This document shows, piece by piece, positions 33,262-42,569 of a stretch of 64,000 nucleotides of DNA. Numbering within the stretch: the stretch's first letter is position 1; the number at the start of each line of letters is the position of its first letter. The notes beneath the pieces are model-generated. The model had not been told where the DNA came from. It saw only the letters and a list, made by a program, of their open reading frames with translations, and did no database searches. Location: NCBI RefSeq assembly GCF_017874615.1, contig NZ_JAGIKV010000006.1, positions 124,001 through 188,000 on the forward strand. Reading direction: 5' to 3'. The translations under genes were made by a program, and so were the position numbers. This stretch comes from Paenibacillus xylanexedens. Lineage in GTDB: Bacteria; Bacillota; Bacilli; Paenibacillales; Paenibacillaceae.

Positions 33262-34557
33262 CTACCTCACATGACCTGAGGGCAGTTTGAGAATACGTAC
33301 CTGCTCACCCGCAGGAATGCCTTTTTTCTCAGGTGGAACAACAATCAGGCAATCACTGTCCTTAATGGTGATCATCACGCTGGATTCATCTACACGGGCG
33401 GCAGCCGGTATTGCGTACACCATGCCGTTGCGGATCTCCGTGCGTCCACGGACGAACCGTGTAAAATTGTTTACTTTGGTGTACTCTTCTTCCAAGATCG
33501 CAGTCCATTCTTCCATATAAGGATGAGCATCCGCCTGCATGGAACGTATGGTTGGACGAACAAAAAGACCAAAACCTACAAAACAAGCCCCCGGGTTACC
33601 CGAAAGCGCAAAAAGCAATTTATCTTTGTATACAGCAACAGTGGTCACACTGCCTGGTCGCATCGTCACTTTGTTAAACAACATCTCCACATGTTCTTCC
33701 AGCACAAGTTCGCCCATAATATCATAATCCCCAACGGATACACCGCCTGTGGTCACTACGATATCATTATCTTGAATGGCTTCTTCCAGTTTGGCCCTTG
33801 CCGTATTCACATCGTCTGCAATAGAACCGTACATCACAGGCTCTCCACCTGCCTCTACAACCAGAGAGCGCAGCATGTAACTGTTGCTATTCCGAATCCG
33901 ACCTGGTTGTAATGGCTCATCTACATCAAGCAATTCCGTACCGGTTGCGAATATCGCCACCTTCGGACGTTGAAATACGGGAACCTCTGCTATGCCAAAA
34001 GTAGCTAACACGGACTGCTCTCCTGCCCTGATGATCGTTCCTGCTTCGAGCAGTTGCTGTCCCTCTTGGACTTCCAGTCCGATTGGGGTGATGTTAGCAC
34101 CCGAAAATATGTGCCGTTTCAATGCAATCCACTGTTCTCCGTCCTCTACCTTGCTCTCAGTCATCTCCATCATGACTACCGCATCCGCACCTTCCGGAAC
34201 CTGTGCACCGGTCATGATGCGAGCCGTCGTACCTGAAACAATGGTGTGATCCGAGGTGTAGCCGCAAGGAATTTCATCAATTACTCGAAACCAAACTTGA
34301 TGATCACTCGATGCATCTATGGTATCTGTACTTAGAATAGCGAATCCATCCATTCCTGATCTACGGAAGAACGGATACGGATGAGGTGCATGAATCTTCT
34401 CTGCAAGTGTACGTCCATGAGCAGATTCAAGGTTAACTTTTTCTATAGAGCCTAAAGTAACTCGTGCTGCTACTTTGGCTTGGGCATCCGGTACCTTTAC
34501 AGCTGTACGGTTGAACTTGGCAGTTGTCATATCAGGTGAATATGGGTTCATTTTCAA
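33262..34557 (-). CDS. moeA: Molybdopterin molybdotransferase MoeA
   Basis: A 431-aa protein with the MoeA domain order: N-terminal region with RSGMDGFAI, the MPT-binding core VVTTGGVSVGDYDIMG, and ALSGNPGACFVGFGLFVRP near the C-terminal domain IV. It inserts molybdate into molybdopterin-adenylate. Start TTG 34557 has AGGAGG 11 nt upstream; ATG 34551 is 17 nt away. First gene of a moeA-mobB pair. Confidence 0.95.
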   Translation of the reverse strand: MKMNPYSPDMTTAKFNRTAVKVPDAQAKVAARVTLGSIEKVNLESAHGRTLAEKIHAPHPYPFFRRSGMDGFAILSTDTIDASSDHQVWFRVIDEIPCGYTSDHTIVSGTTARIMTGAQVPEGADAVVMMEMTESKVEDGEQWIALKRHIFSGANITPIGLEVQEGQQLLEAGTIIRAGEQSVLATFGIAEVPVFQRPKVAIFATGTELLDVDEPLQPGRIRNSNSYMLRSLVVEAGGEPVMYGSIADDVNTARAKLEEAIQDNDIVVTTGGVSVGDYDIMGELVLEEHVEMLFNKVTMRPGSVTTVAVYKDKLLFALSGNPGACFVGFGLFVRPTIRSMQADAHPYMEEWTAILEEEYTKVNNFTRFVRGRTEIRNGMVYAIPAAARVDESSVMITIKDSDCLIVVPPEKKGIPAGEQVRILKLPSGHVR

Positions 34558-34751
34558 AAGTATTCTTACCTCCTAAAGACTATCATCCTTTAAGAAAGTG
34601 TAGCCCGAATACTGTGAGATAACAAGTACATCACTTATTGAATCCTGTGACAAAATCTTATTTCTTACAGGTGTAACATCCCTTGACCTATATTCAACAT
34701 GAAAGGCATCATGTCTGCCCATAATATAAGTGACAAAGGGAGGCGATGATC

Positions 34752-35042
34752 ATGAGTAATCGATGTGAATTATGCGGAAGAGAACCTGTGAACACGACCG
34801 TTCATCATCTGACACCCAAAGAAATGGGCGGAACATTTCTGCCCACGGCCAACCTGTGCATCCCCTGTCACAAACAGATTCATTCTCTGTACACCAATCG
34901 CGACATTGTAACGCTTGGACTCACGGACCTGCAATCTTTGAGACAGGATGAACGAATGATTCCATTTATCCGCTGGATTCGCAAACAGCCTGCTACAACG
35001 ATTCCCCGTGTACGCAAATCCAATCATGTTCGCAAATCGTAA
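34752..35042 (+). CDS. Small HNH-type zinc protein
   Basis: A 96-aa protein: CELCGRE, VHHLTPKEMGG, and CIPCHKQIHSLYTN form an HNH-nuclease-like zinc fold (two CxxC, His-His and His). The basic tail (RVRKSNHVRKS) fits nucleic-acid binding. GGGAGG precedes ATG 34752 by 8 nt. Such short HNH proteins are of unknown role; it diverges from moeA. Confidence 0.8.
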   Translation: MSNRCELCGREPVNTTVHHLTPKEMGGTFLPTANLCIPCHKQIHSLYTNRDIVTLGLTDLQSLRQDERMIPFIRWIRKQPATTIPRVRKSNHVRKS

Positions 35043-35154
35043 ACCAAAAAGAACAGTTCCAAGGTCATGTGCTGGCGAGGTAAATCCGCCTTCCCTTTTC
35101 ACTGTTCTTAAATGAACTATGCGATTGGCAGCCATCCTTATGATCAGATGCTTA

Positions 35155-35901
35155 TTATCTTCGCCTCTTAATTCGGCCGCCGCCCACTCTGGTTTTTGGT
35201 TTTTTGTAGGATTTCTTAGGTGGATCAAACAACCCGCCCAACCCACCACTGCTCTTGTTCCGATCAATGCTTCCCTTGCTCTGATCCTTGTTGCGGTTGA
35301 ATAATCCTCCGCCAGATCCCACGCTTGAATCTTTATCGCTTCCGCGCCTTGTAATCGTACCTTTCCGATCAACAGTAATAGGTGGAGCAAGCTTCTTGTC
35401 ATTACTTGTTGGTGCACGATAAGATCCTGCACTCGGTTTATACGTATCTTTATTGGTATATCCTCGATAGTTGCCATAACCTCGCCCGCCAAAAGAATCG
35501 AACAGATTACCAATTAATGTAGCGGTGAGGTAACCTTGTAAAAAAGATGAATCGTAGTTCTGTCGAACATATTCCTTGGAGTCCACCTCAACCAAAGTAT
35601 CCTCCGGTTTGTTCGGGTCTTGTTGCAAGTGATAATACTCGTCCTGATACACGAGGAACATACGCTCTGTGTTCTCTGCCGAGATCTGATCCGGTTGCCT
35701 TTGGTCAGACAATTCCTGAGCCACTTCCGGAACGGTACGGTCCGAGGCCCGGTACACATAGGACGTTGAGTTACCACTGCCACTAACCGATTCAAGCGGA
35801 TATGTGTCCTGAACAGAAGGTGCTCCGCACGCGGACAACAGAGACATCACAAGGCTGAGGACCAGCATTAATTTTAATCCATGTGCCAAGCGTTTTTTCA
35901 T
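35155..35901 (-). CDS. DUF4247 lipoprotein
   Basis: A 248-aa protein with a lipoprotein signal peptide (MKKRLAHGLKLMLVLSLVMS, lipobox LLSAC, Cys25), a folded region (YRASDRTVPEVAQELSDQRQ and onwards) typical of DUF4247, and a Gly/Ser/Lys-rich tail ending in KTRVGGGRIKRRR. Last gene of the pspA-DUF350-DUF4178-DUF4247 operon, 12 nt after the DUF4178 gene. Extracytoplasmic, role unknown. Confidence 0.85.
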   Translation of the reverse strand: MKKRLAHGLKLMLVLSLVMSLLSACGAPSVQDTYPLESVSGSGNSTSYVYRASDRTVPEVAQELSDQRQPDQISAENTERMFLVYQDEYYHLQQDPNKPEDTLVEVDSKEYVRQNYDSSFLQGYLTATLIGNLFDSFGGRGYGNYRGYTNKDTYKPSAGSYRAPTSNDKKLAPPITVDRKGTITRRGSDKDSSVGSGGGLFNRNKDQSKGSIDRNKSSGGLGGLFDPPKKSYKKPKTRVGGGRIKRRR

Positions 35902-35913
35902 TGGGAACCTCTC

Positions 35914-36420
35914 CTAGCTCGAACGAATCACTTTGATATCCGCAGGAATAATGGACTCACCCTCATACAGTGTAAATCTTCTGTCTTGCCACTCCACGCG
36001 AAGAAGCATATTATCATCCGACTGATACTGCCATACCAATTGTTCTCCAGCCTGGCCATATGGAGTTCTACCTGCCGTTGATACCATGCCTCCATACTCT
36101 TCCTCCAGATGATATGCGCGTCCATCCAGGTCCAGCAGTGTGGGCACCTCATCAGGTGCATCTAGTCTGCCATCGATTGGTGTATATAAGGTATAACGGG
36201 TGAGTTCCCGTTCTTCGATATGCAAATATCGAAATGCGCTACCATCCTGCAGCGTGAGGACAACTGCATTTCGAGCACGATTTTGTACCCGACCAACGAC
36301 TTCATAAGTGACCAGAGAAACCTCACAGATATCACCAGGTGCAAGCTGAAGCATCGTTTTCTCTGCCTGCGGTGGTTCAGGTTTCGTTAGTATTCCTTTA
36401 ATTCGTTTCCATACACTCAT
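35914..36420 (-). CDS. DUF4178 domain protein
   Basis: A 168-aa soluble protein; LAPGDICEVSLVTYEVVGRV and FRYLHIEERELTRYTLY, then RAYHLEEEYGG, match DUF4178, a domain repeatedly found beside PspA and DUF350 proteins. 23 nt separate it from the upstream gene. Confidence 0.85.
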   Translation of the reverse strand: MSVWKRIKGILTKPEPPQAEKTMLQLAPGDICEVSLVTYEVVGRVQNRARNAVVLTLQDGSAFRYLHIEERELTRYTLYTPIDGRLDAPDEVPTLLDLDGRAYHLEEEYGGMVSTAGRTPYGQAGEQLVWQYQSDDNMLLRVEWQDRRFTLYEGESIIPADIKVIRSS

Positions 36421-36443
36421 GAGAATTACTCCTGTTCCTTATC

Positions 36444-36845
36444 TTATAAACAAGCTGCAATAATCAGTGCGCCCACGATATGTAAAGCGCCAGAGAACAA
36501 ACCGTATCCTGTCTTCCCTTGCTGAATTCCCGTATCCAGATCCAGATTGGCCCATCTGCGAATCATAAAGTGTACAACACTCTCCAGAATCAACAAAATG
36601 ATAAAGGATACAACGGAGACCAGCAATGCTTCTCCAAGATGACCAGCCGTAGAAATGGACGTAGCAAGTACATACCCCTGTGCAAATAATTTCATCACCA
36701 TACGTGTGGTAACGGCCATATTGCCAGCCTTAACTTCAGCAAAATCTTTATATTTCGTGAACAGTGAATCAACATACATCAAGACAAACAGCAAAACCGA
36801 ACCAGATACTGTCCAGACCAGCATCGCTAAAATGTTCAAATCCAT
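36444..36845 (-). CDS. DUF350 membrane protein
   Basis: A 133-aa protein with four predicted membrane helices (VWTVSGSVLLFVLMYV; GYVLATSISTAGHLGEALLV; FIILLILESVVHFMIR; LFSGALHIVGALIIAACL). DUF350 proteins (E. coli YjfL-like) occur in PspA-type envelope stress operons. Second gene of the operon, 95 nt after pspA. Confidence 0.85.
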   Translation of the reverse strand: MDLNILAMLVWTVSGSVLLFVLMYVDSLFTKYKDFAEVKAGNMAVTTRMVMKLFAQGYVLATSISTAGHLGEALLVSVVSFIILLILESVVHFMIRRWANLDLDTGIQQGKTGYGLFSGALHIVGALIIAACL

Positions 36846-36940
36846 TTACACAGCCCCCACATATCAACATGAACCGCATTTAAAAGCGAAGGAGAAACGC
36901 TCTTCTCCTCCGCTGGTTAACCCTGCTGACAACCAAGGTA

Positions 36941-37612
36941 TTAGTTCTTATTATCGTATTGTTTCATCAATGCTGCGAGTTCGTCTTCAACAGCCTGATC
37001 TTTACCCAACTTCTCGAACTCTTCATCCAAAGACTTGCCTTTGGAAGACATTTCGTTGCTTGCTTCTGCCTGTGCTTCCATCTGCATCATTTTCTCTTCC
37101 ATACGCTTCATACCAGCACTTGCAGTATCGGAGCCAAACCCATTCAACGCTTTGTTGATTTCCGTTTGGGCTTTTGCTGCATTATAGCGCGCTACCAGTG
37201 TTTCACGTTTGTTCTTCATTTGAGTCAGTTGCTTACGCATCTCGTCAAGCTTGCCACGCAGGTTATCTGCAGAAGCCTTGTTTTGATCATAGCTGGTTTT
37301 GTACTCAGCCATCTTCTCTTCAGCAGCCTTTTTCTCTTCCAGAGCGCGTCGCGCCAGATCCAGATTCTGAGCACGTGCCGCCGTATGCGCCTGCTCTTCA
37401 CGTTTCTTCACCAGAGCTTCCTGCTCTTCGAATAACTGCTTGAATTTCTTCTCAATAGCGATCTGTGCAGCTACTGCTTTCTCTGCATCTTCCAGATCCT
37501 CTTGCATGTCACGGATATATTGGTCCGTCATCTTGATTGGATCTTCCGCCTTGTCAATAATAGAGTTGATGTTAGACATTGTTAAATCACGCAATCGTTT
37601 GAAAATGGACAT
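36941..37612 (-). CDS. pspA: PspA/IM30-family membrane-stress protein
   Basis: A 223-aa coiled-coil protein starting MSIFKRLRDLTMSNINSIID, with an N-terminal amphipathic helix and long Lys/Glu/Gln heptads to the C-terminus. PspA/IM30 proteins assemble into ESCRT-III-like rods on damaged membranes. ATG 37612 is chosen (AGGAGGAATAACATA before it). First gene of the envelope-stress operon. Confidence 0.92.
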   Translation of the reverse strand: MSIFKRLRDLTMSNINSIIDKAEDPIKMTDQYIRDMQEDLEDAEKAVAAQIAIEKKFKQLFEEQEALVKKREEQAHTAARAQNLDLARRALEEKKAAEEKMAEYKTSYDQNKASADNLRGKLDEMRKQLTQMKNKRETLVARYNAAKAQTEINKALNGFGSDTASAGMKRMEEKMMQMEAQAEASNEMSSKGKSLDEEFEKLGKDQAVEDELAALMKQYDNKN

Positions 37613-37723
37613 TATGTTATTCCTCCTAGTGGATATTACATCGTATATAAACATACATACGTAATAATCTACAACTCGTTTCAATTTTAGCAAATAAAAT
37701 CAAAACATTCGATGGCTCTTATG

Positions 37724-38071
37724 TCAGGAAGATCGTTTATCTTTGTTCAGATGATCCTCCATCAATCTCTCTGCAGTCTGCACGATTTCGTCGATCTGCA
37801 TCCGCGTGATGGAATCAAAATGAATACCCATGATCACCGTAACGGTTACTTTCAGCTGCAGGGCAGCCTTTCGGGCAAGCCGCTCACACAGCTCTTGTTC
37901 TTTATGCCCAGGAATATGTACCGTCGTCCCGCTTACGCGCTCTTGATCCACGTAGAACGTGGCTACGGCGCCAATATGCGCCTTTCCTCCCGTAACGAGA
38001 AAAACCTTATCCTCTCCTGCTTCAATCACCTGTAAACGTATGGATTTCAAATCATATGTACTCATACCCAT
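37724..38071 (-). CDS. LpdD-like (gallate decarboxylase subunit D-type) domain protein
   Basis: A 115-aa soluble protein; KSIRLQVIEAGEDKVFLVTG, KAHIGAVATFYVD, HIPGHKEQEL and KVTVTVIMGIHFDSIT look like the small LpdD/prenylated-FMN chaperone-type domain. No UbiD or UbiX partner is nearby, so the assignment is by motif resemblance only. It sits 110 nt upstream of pspA on the same strand. Confidence 0.5.
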   Translation of the reverse strand: MGMSTYDLKSIRLQVIEAGEDKVFLVTGGKAHIGAVATFYVDQERVSGTTVHIPGHKEQELCERLARKAALQLKVTVTVIMGIHFDSITRMQIDEIVQTAERLMEDHLNKDKRSS

Positions 38072-38219
38072 CCACCTATCCTTTTCTATATGTTATATAC
38101 GGAGGAATTATGGCTGTCATGAGCTGAATCGGCAATGAAACTTCTCACACTACGCATATTTTATGGAGACCCCGGGCATACCAAGAAGAACGTCATTTTG
38201 TGGAAAGGAGGCCGTTATA

Positions 38220-39014
38220 ATGCGCGTACGCCTCATTATGCTGATGGTTATCGTTATTTTTCTCGGAGGATATCATGCTCCAGTTGTTTCATCGCAGGAT
38301 GCTTCAAGCCGACCAAGTGAATCAGTATCAGGTTCGGATTCTGCGGAAGAAGAACAACTGACATTAGGACAGTTACGTCAAAAATATGCGGACACGTTCA
38401 AAACCAATGGTCCTTCAACAAAGAAGGTTGCACTGACTTTCGATGATGTACCTGATCCAAGGTTTACTCCACAGGTGCTGGATATATTGAAGAAATACGA
38501 TGTCAGAGCTACATTTTTCATCGTAGGTAGTCGTGCTGAGAAACATCCCGATCTGGTAAAACGCATCGTTAAGGAAGGGCATATGGTTGGTAATCACAGC
38601 TACAATCATCCGGAATTCAGTAAGCTGTCGATGACTGCCTTTCGCAAACAAATTTTACATACCGGGGATATTATTCGACGTTTGGCGGGATATACGCCCA
38701 AGATGATTCGGCCGCCTTATGGAGACATTAATGAAGAACAGCTGAGATGGGCTGCCAAACAACACTATAGCATTGTGAACTGGAACGTAGACTCCCTGGA
38801 CTGGAAAGGCCTTTCAAAGGAACAGGTGAAGGATAACATCTTATCTGCCGTGAAACCTGGCTCCATCGTTCTGCAACATGCTGGAGGCGGTGTAGGGTCA
38901 AACCTGAACGGCACGATTGAGGCTTTGCCCGAAATTATTGAGGAACTGCGTAACCGGGGATATGAACTGGTCACCTTGGACGAAATGCTGGGATTGCCAA
39001 AAGCCATAGATTAG
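38220..39014 (+). CDS. Secreted polysaccharide deacetylase (NodB domain)
   Basis: A 264-aa protein with a signal sequence (MRVRLIMLMVIVIFLGGYHA). Motif 1 LTFDDVPDPRF holds the catalytic base and metal-ligand aspartates; motif 2 VGNHSYNHPEF the two metal histidines; motif 3 RPPYGDIN, motif 4 WNVDSLDWKG and motif 5 SIVLQHAGG are complete. It is a metal-dependent N-deacetylase acting on peptidoglycan or another GlcNAc polymer. ATG 38220 has AAAGGAGG before it. Confidence 0.93.
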   Translation: MRVRLIMLMVIVIFLGGYHAPVVSSQDASSRPSESVSGSDSAEEEQLTLGQLRQKYADTFKTNGPSTKKVALTFDDVPDPRFTPQVLDILKKYDVRATFFIVGSRAEKHPDLVKRIVKEGHMVGNHSYNHPEFSKLSMTAFRKQILHTGDIIRRLAGYTPKMIRPPYGDINEEQLRWAAKQHYSIVNWNVDSLDWKGLSKEQVKDNILSAVKPGSIVLQHAGGGVGSNLNGTIEALPEIIEELRNRGYELVTLDEMLGLPKAID

Positions 39015-39122
39015 TATGACCGTGATAGGAAATGAATAATGAATATTAAAAGGGTGCCTGTTCAATCGCGAGTTAGCGACTGGCAGACACCCTGTTTGAA
39101 TTCATTAGATGTGATTTACGCT

Positions 39123-39797
39123 CTACTTCAGAATGTACAGCTCGATATCCTGAAATCCAAATGTGCTTACGGACTGCTTACTACCCGGGATAAAGATATC
39201 AATCCGGTGACCCTTGATTGCACTACCCATATCACGTGCTGTAGCTACAAAAGCCTGTTTTGGCAATCCTGGATGGCTGTGACCTGTCACCAGTACTTTG
39301 GTTCCGAGTGGAATCACACTTGGATCAACTGCAATTGTACCCAATTCAAGATCATTACCGAAGTAATCCACAGCACCCCATCCTCCATTTTCGGACGGAT
39401 CTGCAGAGTATGCCGTTGCTTTCACGTTCACGGCTTTGCTGTAATCGAATGTTTTACCCCAGGCTTGAACCACTTTGTTATCTGCGTTAACGTCCAAGCT
39501 TGCTGTAGTAACAGTCTTCGCTTGGGTCTTGCTCTCCGTAGCCGCAGCAGCTGCTACATTGTTTGCCTTACCGGGAATCGTAATTTTCAAACCACCATAA
39601 ATGTTGTAAGGTGAAATGCCGTTGTTTGCTTTAACCAACGTGTTGATTGCTACTCCATATTGTTTTGATAAGGTGTAGAAGGTATCCCCTTCTTTGGCCA
39701 CATGAACTGAATCGGCGTGAGCCGGAACGGCTTGAATGAGCATTGCTGTTGTCAATAATGCTACTGCTGTTTTGGCTATACGTTTCTTGTTAATCAT
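39123..39797 (-). CDS. Secreted LysM and 3D-domain cell wall protein (YocH-like)
   Basis: A 224-aa protein: signal peptide to about residue 29 (VPAHADS), one LysM domain (residues about 30-77, AKEGDTFYTLSKQYGVAINT), a short linker, and a C-terminal 3D domain (ATAYSADPSENGGWGAVDYF ... ATARDMGSAIKGHRIDIFIP) with the three conserved aspartates. 3D-domain proteins resemble MltA/Rpf-like lytic enzymes of the cell wall. The c-di-AMP riboswitch lies directly upstream. Confidence 0.92.
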   Translation of the reverse strand: MINKKRIAKTAVALLTTAMLIQAVPAHADSVHVAKEGDTFYTLSKQYGVAINTLVKANNGISPYNIYGGLKITIPGKANNVAAAAATESKTQAKTVTTASLDVNADNKVVQAWGKTFDYSKAVNVKATAYSADPSENGGWGAVDYFGNDLELGTIAVDPSVIPLGTKVLVTGHSHPGLPKQAFVATARDMGSAIKGHRIDIFIPGSKQSVSTFGFQDIELYILK

Positions 39798-39814
39798 GGT
39801 CTTCCTCCCTCATT

Positions 39815-39992
39815 ATGCCTGCGAAGTTAGTTGTCGGATTCGGATGAGGAGCCACCCTATAGGTTCTTCATTACATTTGAAACGTTATGTACCCCTAATT
39901 CACCCCAAGCAGTGTGCCGTAGATCTTCCCCCTGCACAATCTGCATCGTTACATCCCCCACACTCCCTGTCCGGAAGTTTCGGCAGAGTTCA
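39815..39992 (-). ncRNA. c-di-AMP riboswitch (ydaO-yuaA type)
   Basis: On the reverse strand the conserved blocks occur in order: CTGCCGAAACTTCCGGACAG, GGGGTGAATTAGGGGTA, then CCGAATCCGACAACTAAC followed by TTCGCAGGC, the near-invariant 3' block of the class. Cyclic di-AMP binding normally turns off cell-wall-hydrolase and potassium-transport genes; here the gene is a LysM-3D protein. Confidence 0.9.
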
Positions 39993-40161
39993 ATATATCA
40001 CAATTTTGTAACCTGAACTTGTAGTAATTCTTACCAAATGGTTTTTTGCATGTCATCAACTGTAAGAATACTGGATAATTCAGAAAAGTTGGGGGAACCG
40101 ACTTCTTTATATTTGGTAACATAATAGTTACTTTTCAAATCTATAAATGATTAATACGCAT

Positions 40162-40200
40162 AAAAAAATAGCGTTACCGACTCAAAGTCAGTAACGCTAT
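40162..40200 (-). terminator. Terminator after the amino acid ABC operon
   Basis: ATAGCGTTACTGACT / AGTCGGTAACGCTAT stem, then TTTTTT on the reverse strand. Confidence 0.9.
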
Positions 40201-40213
40201 CTAATCACTTCAT

Positions 40214-40942
40214 TTAGAGTACTTTGGCAAGAAAATCACGTGTACGTGAATTTTTTGGAGCTCCAAACACCTCATCAGGTGTTCCCTCTTCCACAATAAC
40301 CCCGCCATCCATGAACAGGATCCGGTCTCCCACTTCACGTGCAAAACCCATCTCATGCGTCACGATGACCATCGTCATCCCGCCTTCTGCAAGACGTTTC
40401 ATGACATCCAGCACTTCCCCGACCATCTCGGGGTCCAGTGCCGACGTAGGCTCGTCAAACAGCATCACATGCGGCTGCATGGCCAATGCTCTAGCAATGG
40501 CGATCCGCTGCTTCTGTCCACCTGACAGCTGATTCGGGAATGTATCTTTTTTATCGTACAAGCCCACGGTGTTAAGCAGATCAGCGGCAATTTTCTCCGC
40601 TTCCTGAGTGGATTGTTTCTTCACTTTAATCGGAGCAATCGTGATGTTTTGCTCTACCGTTTTGTGTGGGAACAGGTTGAAGTGCTGGAACACCATGCCC
40701 ATTTTTTCACGAGTTGCGTTGATGTTGTGCTTGGGGTCCGTGATTGACACGCCTTCAAAATCAATCTCTCCTGAGGTAGGCTGTTCCAGCAGATTCAGAC
40801 AACGCAAGAAAGTACTTTTACCTGAACCGGAAGGACCGATGACTACGACAACCTCACCTTTGCCAATCGTCACGTTAATGCCCTTAAGCACATCGTTATT
40901 ACCATAAGATTTGTATAATTGTCTAACGTCTATCACTTGCAC
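40214..40942 (-). CDS. Amino acid ABC transporter ATP-binding protein (GlnQ-like)
   Basis: A 242-aa protein with Walker [11 protein letters not shown]-loop [12 protein letters not shown], signature LSGGQKQR, Walker [15 protein letters not shown] and H-loop [11 protein letters not shown]; the [13 protein letters not shown] pattern is that of polar amino acid importers. A GTG start overlaps the upstream permease gene by 20 nt. It energises the fused binding-protein/permease encoded upstream. Confidence 0.95.
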   Translation of the reverse strand: MQVIDVRQLYKSYGNNDVLKGINVTIGKGEVVVVIGPSGSGKSTFLRCLNLLEQPTSGEIDFEGVSITDPKHNINATREKMGMVFQHFNLFPHKTVEQNITIAPIKVKKQSTQEAEKIAADLLNTVGLYDKKDTFPNQLSGGQKQRIAIARALAMQPHVMLFDEPTSALDPEMVGEVLDVMKRLAEGGMTMVIVTHEMGFAREVGDRILFMDGGVIVEEGTPDEVFGAPKNSRTRDFLAKVL

Positions 40943-42386
40943 TCAACTTCCTTTCCAGTCGTCCCAGCAGCTTGGACAAAATAAACGTCAATACAAAGTA
41001 GATCGCTGCTGCAATCAAAAATGGACTCAAGCCTTGATACGTAATGTTTTTGACCACACTTGCCTGATACATAATGTCCACCATACCGATAACGGAGATA
41101 ATAGAGGATTCCTTGATGATGGTTATGAATTCATTACCGATCGCAGGTAATACAGCTTTGAAGGCCTGTGGCAATATGATATAACGCATCGCATCGCCTC
41201 TTCCCATACCTAGGGAACGAGCTGCCTCCAACTGACCACGATCCACACCTTGAATACCCGCACGGAAAATTTCTGCCAGATATGCACCACTATTAATGGA
41301 AAGCGTGATGATACCTGCCTGAAGGGCAGTGAAGTTAATGCCAAAGGACAAGGAGAAACCATAGTAAATAATCATCAACTGTACCAACATCGGTGTACCC
41401 CGGATCACTTCAACGTAAGCTGTACCGATCCAGCGCAGGATGGCAACGTCATGCAGACGGAACAAACAGATGATTAATCCGATAATTACCCCGAAAATAA
41501 CACCCAGTGCGGACAACAAAAGAGTATATCCTATACCGGTTGCATAGAAACTTTTGAACTGCCAGAACACTTTAAAAATATTTTGTGATTTGTCCATTTT
41601 ATCAGCCATCAGGAGACTGGCATCTGTCACCATTTGGTTGATTTTATCTTCACTTTTCAGTCGATCCAGTGTTCCATTTACTGCAGCTAGCAGCTCGGTA
41701 TTACCTTTACGAATCCCGATTGCCGCTTCTGCTTGCTCTTCGTCCGGAACAGCAGCAGCAAGTCCATTGATATCGTCCAGATAACCTGCAGCAACGGTAT
41801 CTTCAACGATTGCCGCGTCAATGCGTTTTGTTTGCAGTTGAAGCACGATATCCGAGATTTTATCCAGCGCAGTAAGCTTCGCTCCTGGAATACTCTGTCC
41901 GATCGTTTCCTGAATGGAGCCTTTCTGAACGCCAATCTTCGCATTTTCAAGTTCTGCCATAGTTGGATATTTGTCTTTATCCACATTGCGAACCATAATC
42001 ACTTGTTTTGATTTATAATAGGTGTCGGAAAAATCAATACTTTTCTTCCGTTCATCGGTCGGCGTCATGCCGGAGACAACCAGATCGACACGACCGCTTT
42101 GTAATGCAGGCAGAAGTCCGTCAAAGCCCATGTCTTCGATAACAAGCTCTGCTCCAAGGTCTGCAGCAATTTCTTTAGCAATGGCAATATCAAAACCAAC
42201 GATTTCATCTTTGCCATCGATCACTTTATGGAATTCATATGGTGCAAAATCGGCACTTGTACCGAGCACCAGCTTTTTACTGCTTGAATTGTCTGTAGTC
42301 CCACTTGCAAGTGCCACAGGAACGGCAGTCGTCAGCAGAACAACAAAGGTCAACAGCATCATGGTGTAACGACTTATTAATTTCAA
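40923..42386 (-). CDS. Fused substrate-binding protein and permease of an amino acid ABC importer
   Basis: A 487-aa fusion: signal peptide ([20 protein letters not shown]), SBP_bac_3 domain about residues 38-265 ([20 protein letters not shown] and [17 protein letters not shown]), then a permease of about five helices (residues 280-480) with the EAA loop region [20 protein letters not shown]. Such fusions anchor the receptor to the translocator. Start TTG with GGGGAGAG upstream. Substrate: a polar amino acid such as glutamine, inferred only. Confidence 0.92.
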   Translation of the reverse strand: MKLISRYTMMLLTFVVLLTTAVPVALASGTTDNSSSKKLVLGTSADFAPYEFHKVIDGKDEIVGFDIAIAKEIAADLGAELVIEDMGFDGLLPALQSGRVDLVVSGMTPTDERKKSIDFSDTYYKSKQVIMVRNVDKDKYPTMAELENAKIGVQKGSIQETIGQSIPGAKLTALDKISDIVLQLQTKRIDAAIVEDTVAAGYLDDINGLAAAVPDEEQAEAAIGIRKGNTELLAAVNGTLDRLKSEDKINQMVTDASLLMADKMDKSQNIFKVFWQFKSFYATGIGYTLLLSALGVIFGVIIGLIICLFRLHDVAILRWIGTAYVEVIRGTPMLVQLMIIYYGFSLSFGINFTALQAGIITLSINSGAYLAEIFRAGIQGVDRGQLEAARSLGMGRGDAMRYIILPQAFKAVLPAIGNEFITIIKESSIISVIGMVDIMYQASVVKNITYQGLSPFLIAAAIYFVLTFILSKLLGRLERKLSASDRR

Positions 42387-42569
42387 CCTTGTTCTCTCCC
42401 CTTACAATACGTTGTATGCTTCTCATGTTGATGACTGAGTCATTATAAAGTACAATGCATGATTATGCAATGCATTTTGACGTTACAAATCTTGACTTGT
42501 TTCTGAAAAAATAAAGCAAACATGATATAATCAATGAATTATTTTCATTTTTGCGTAAGGAGTTTACTA

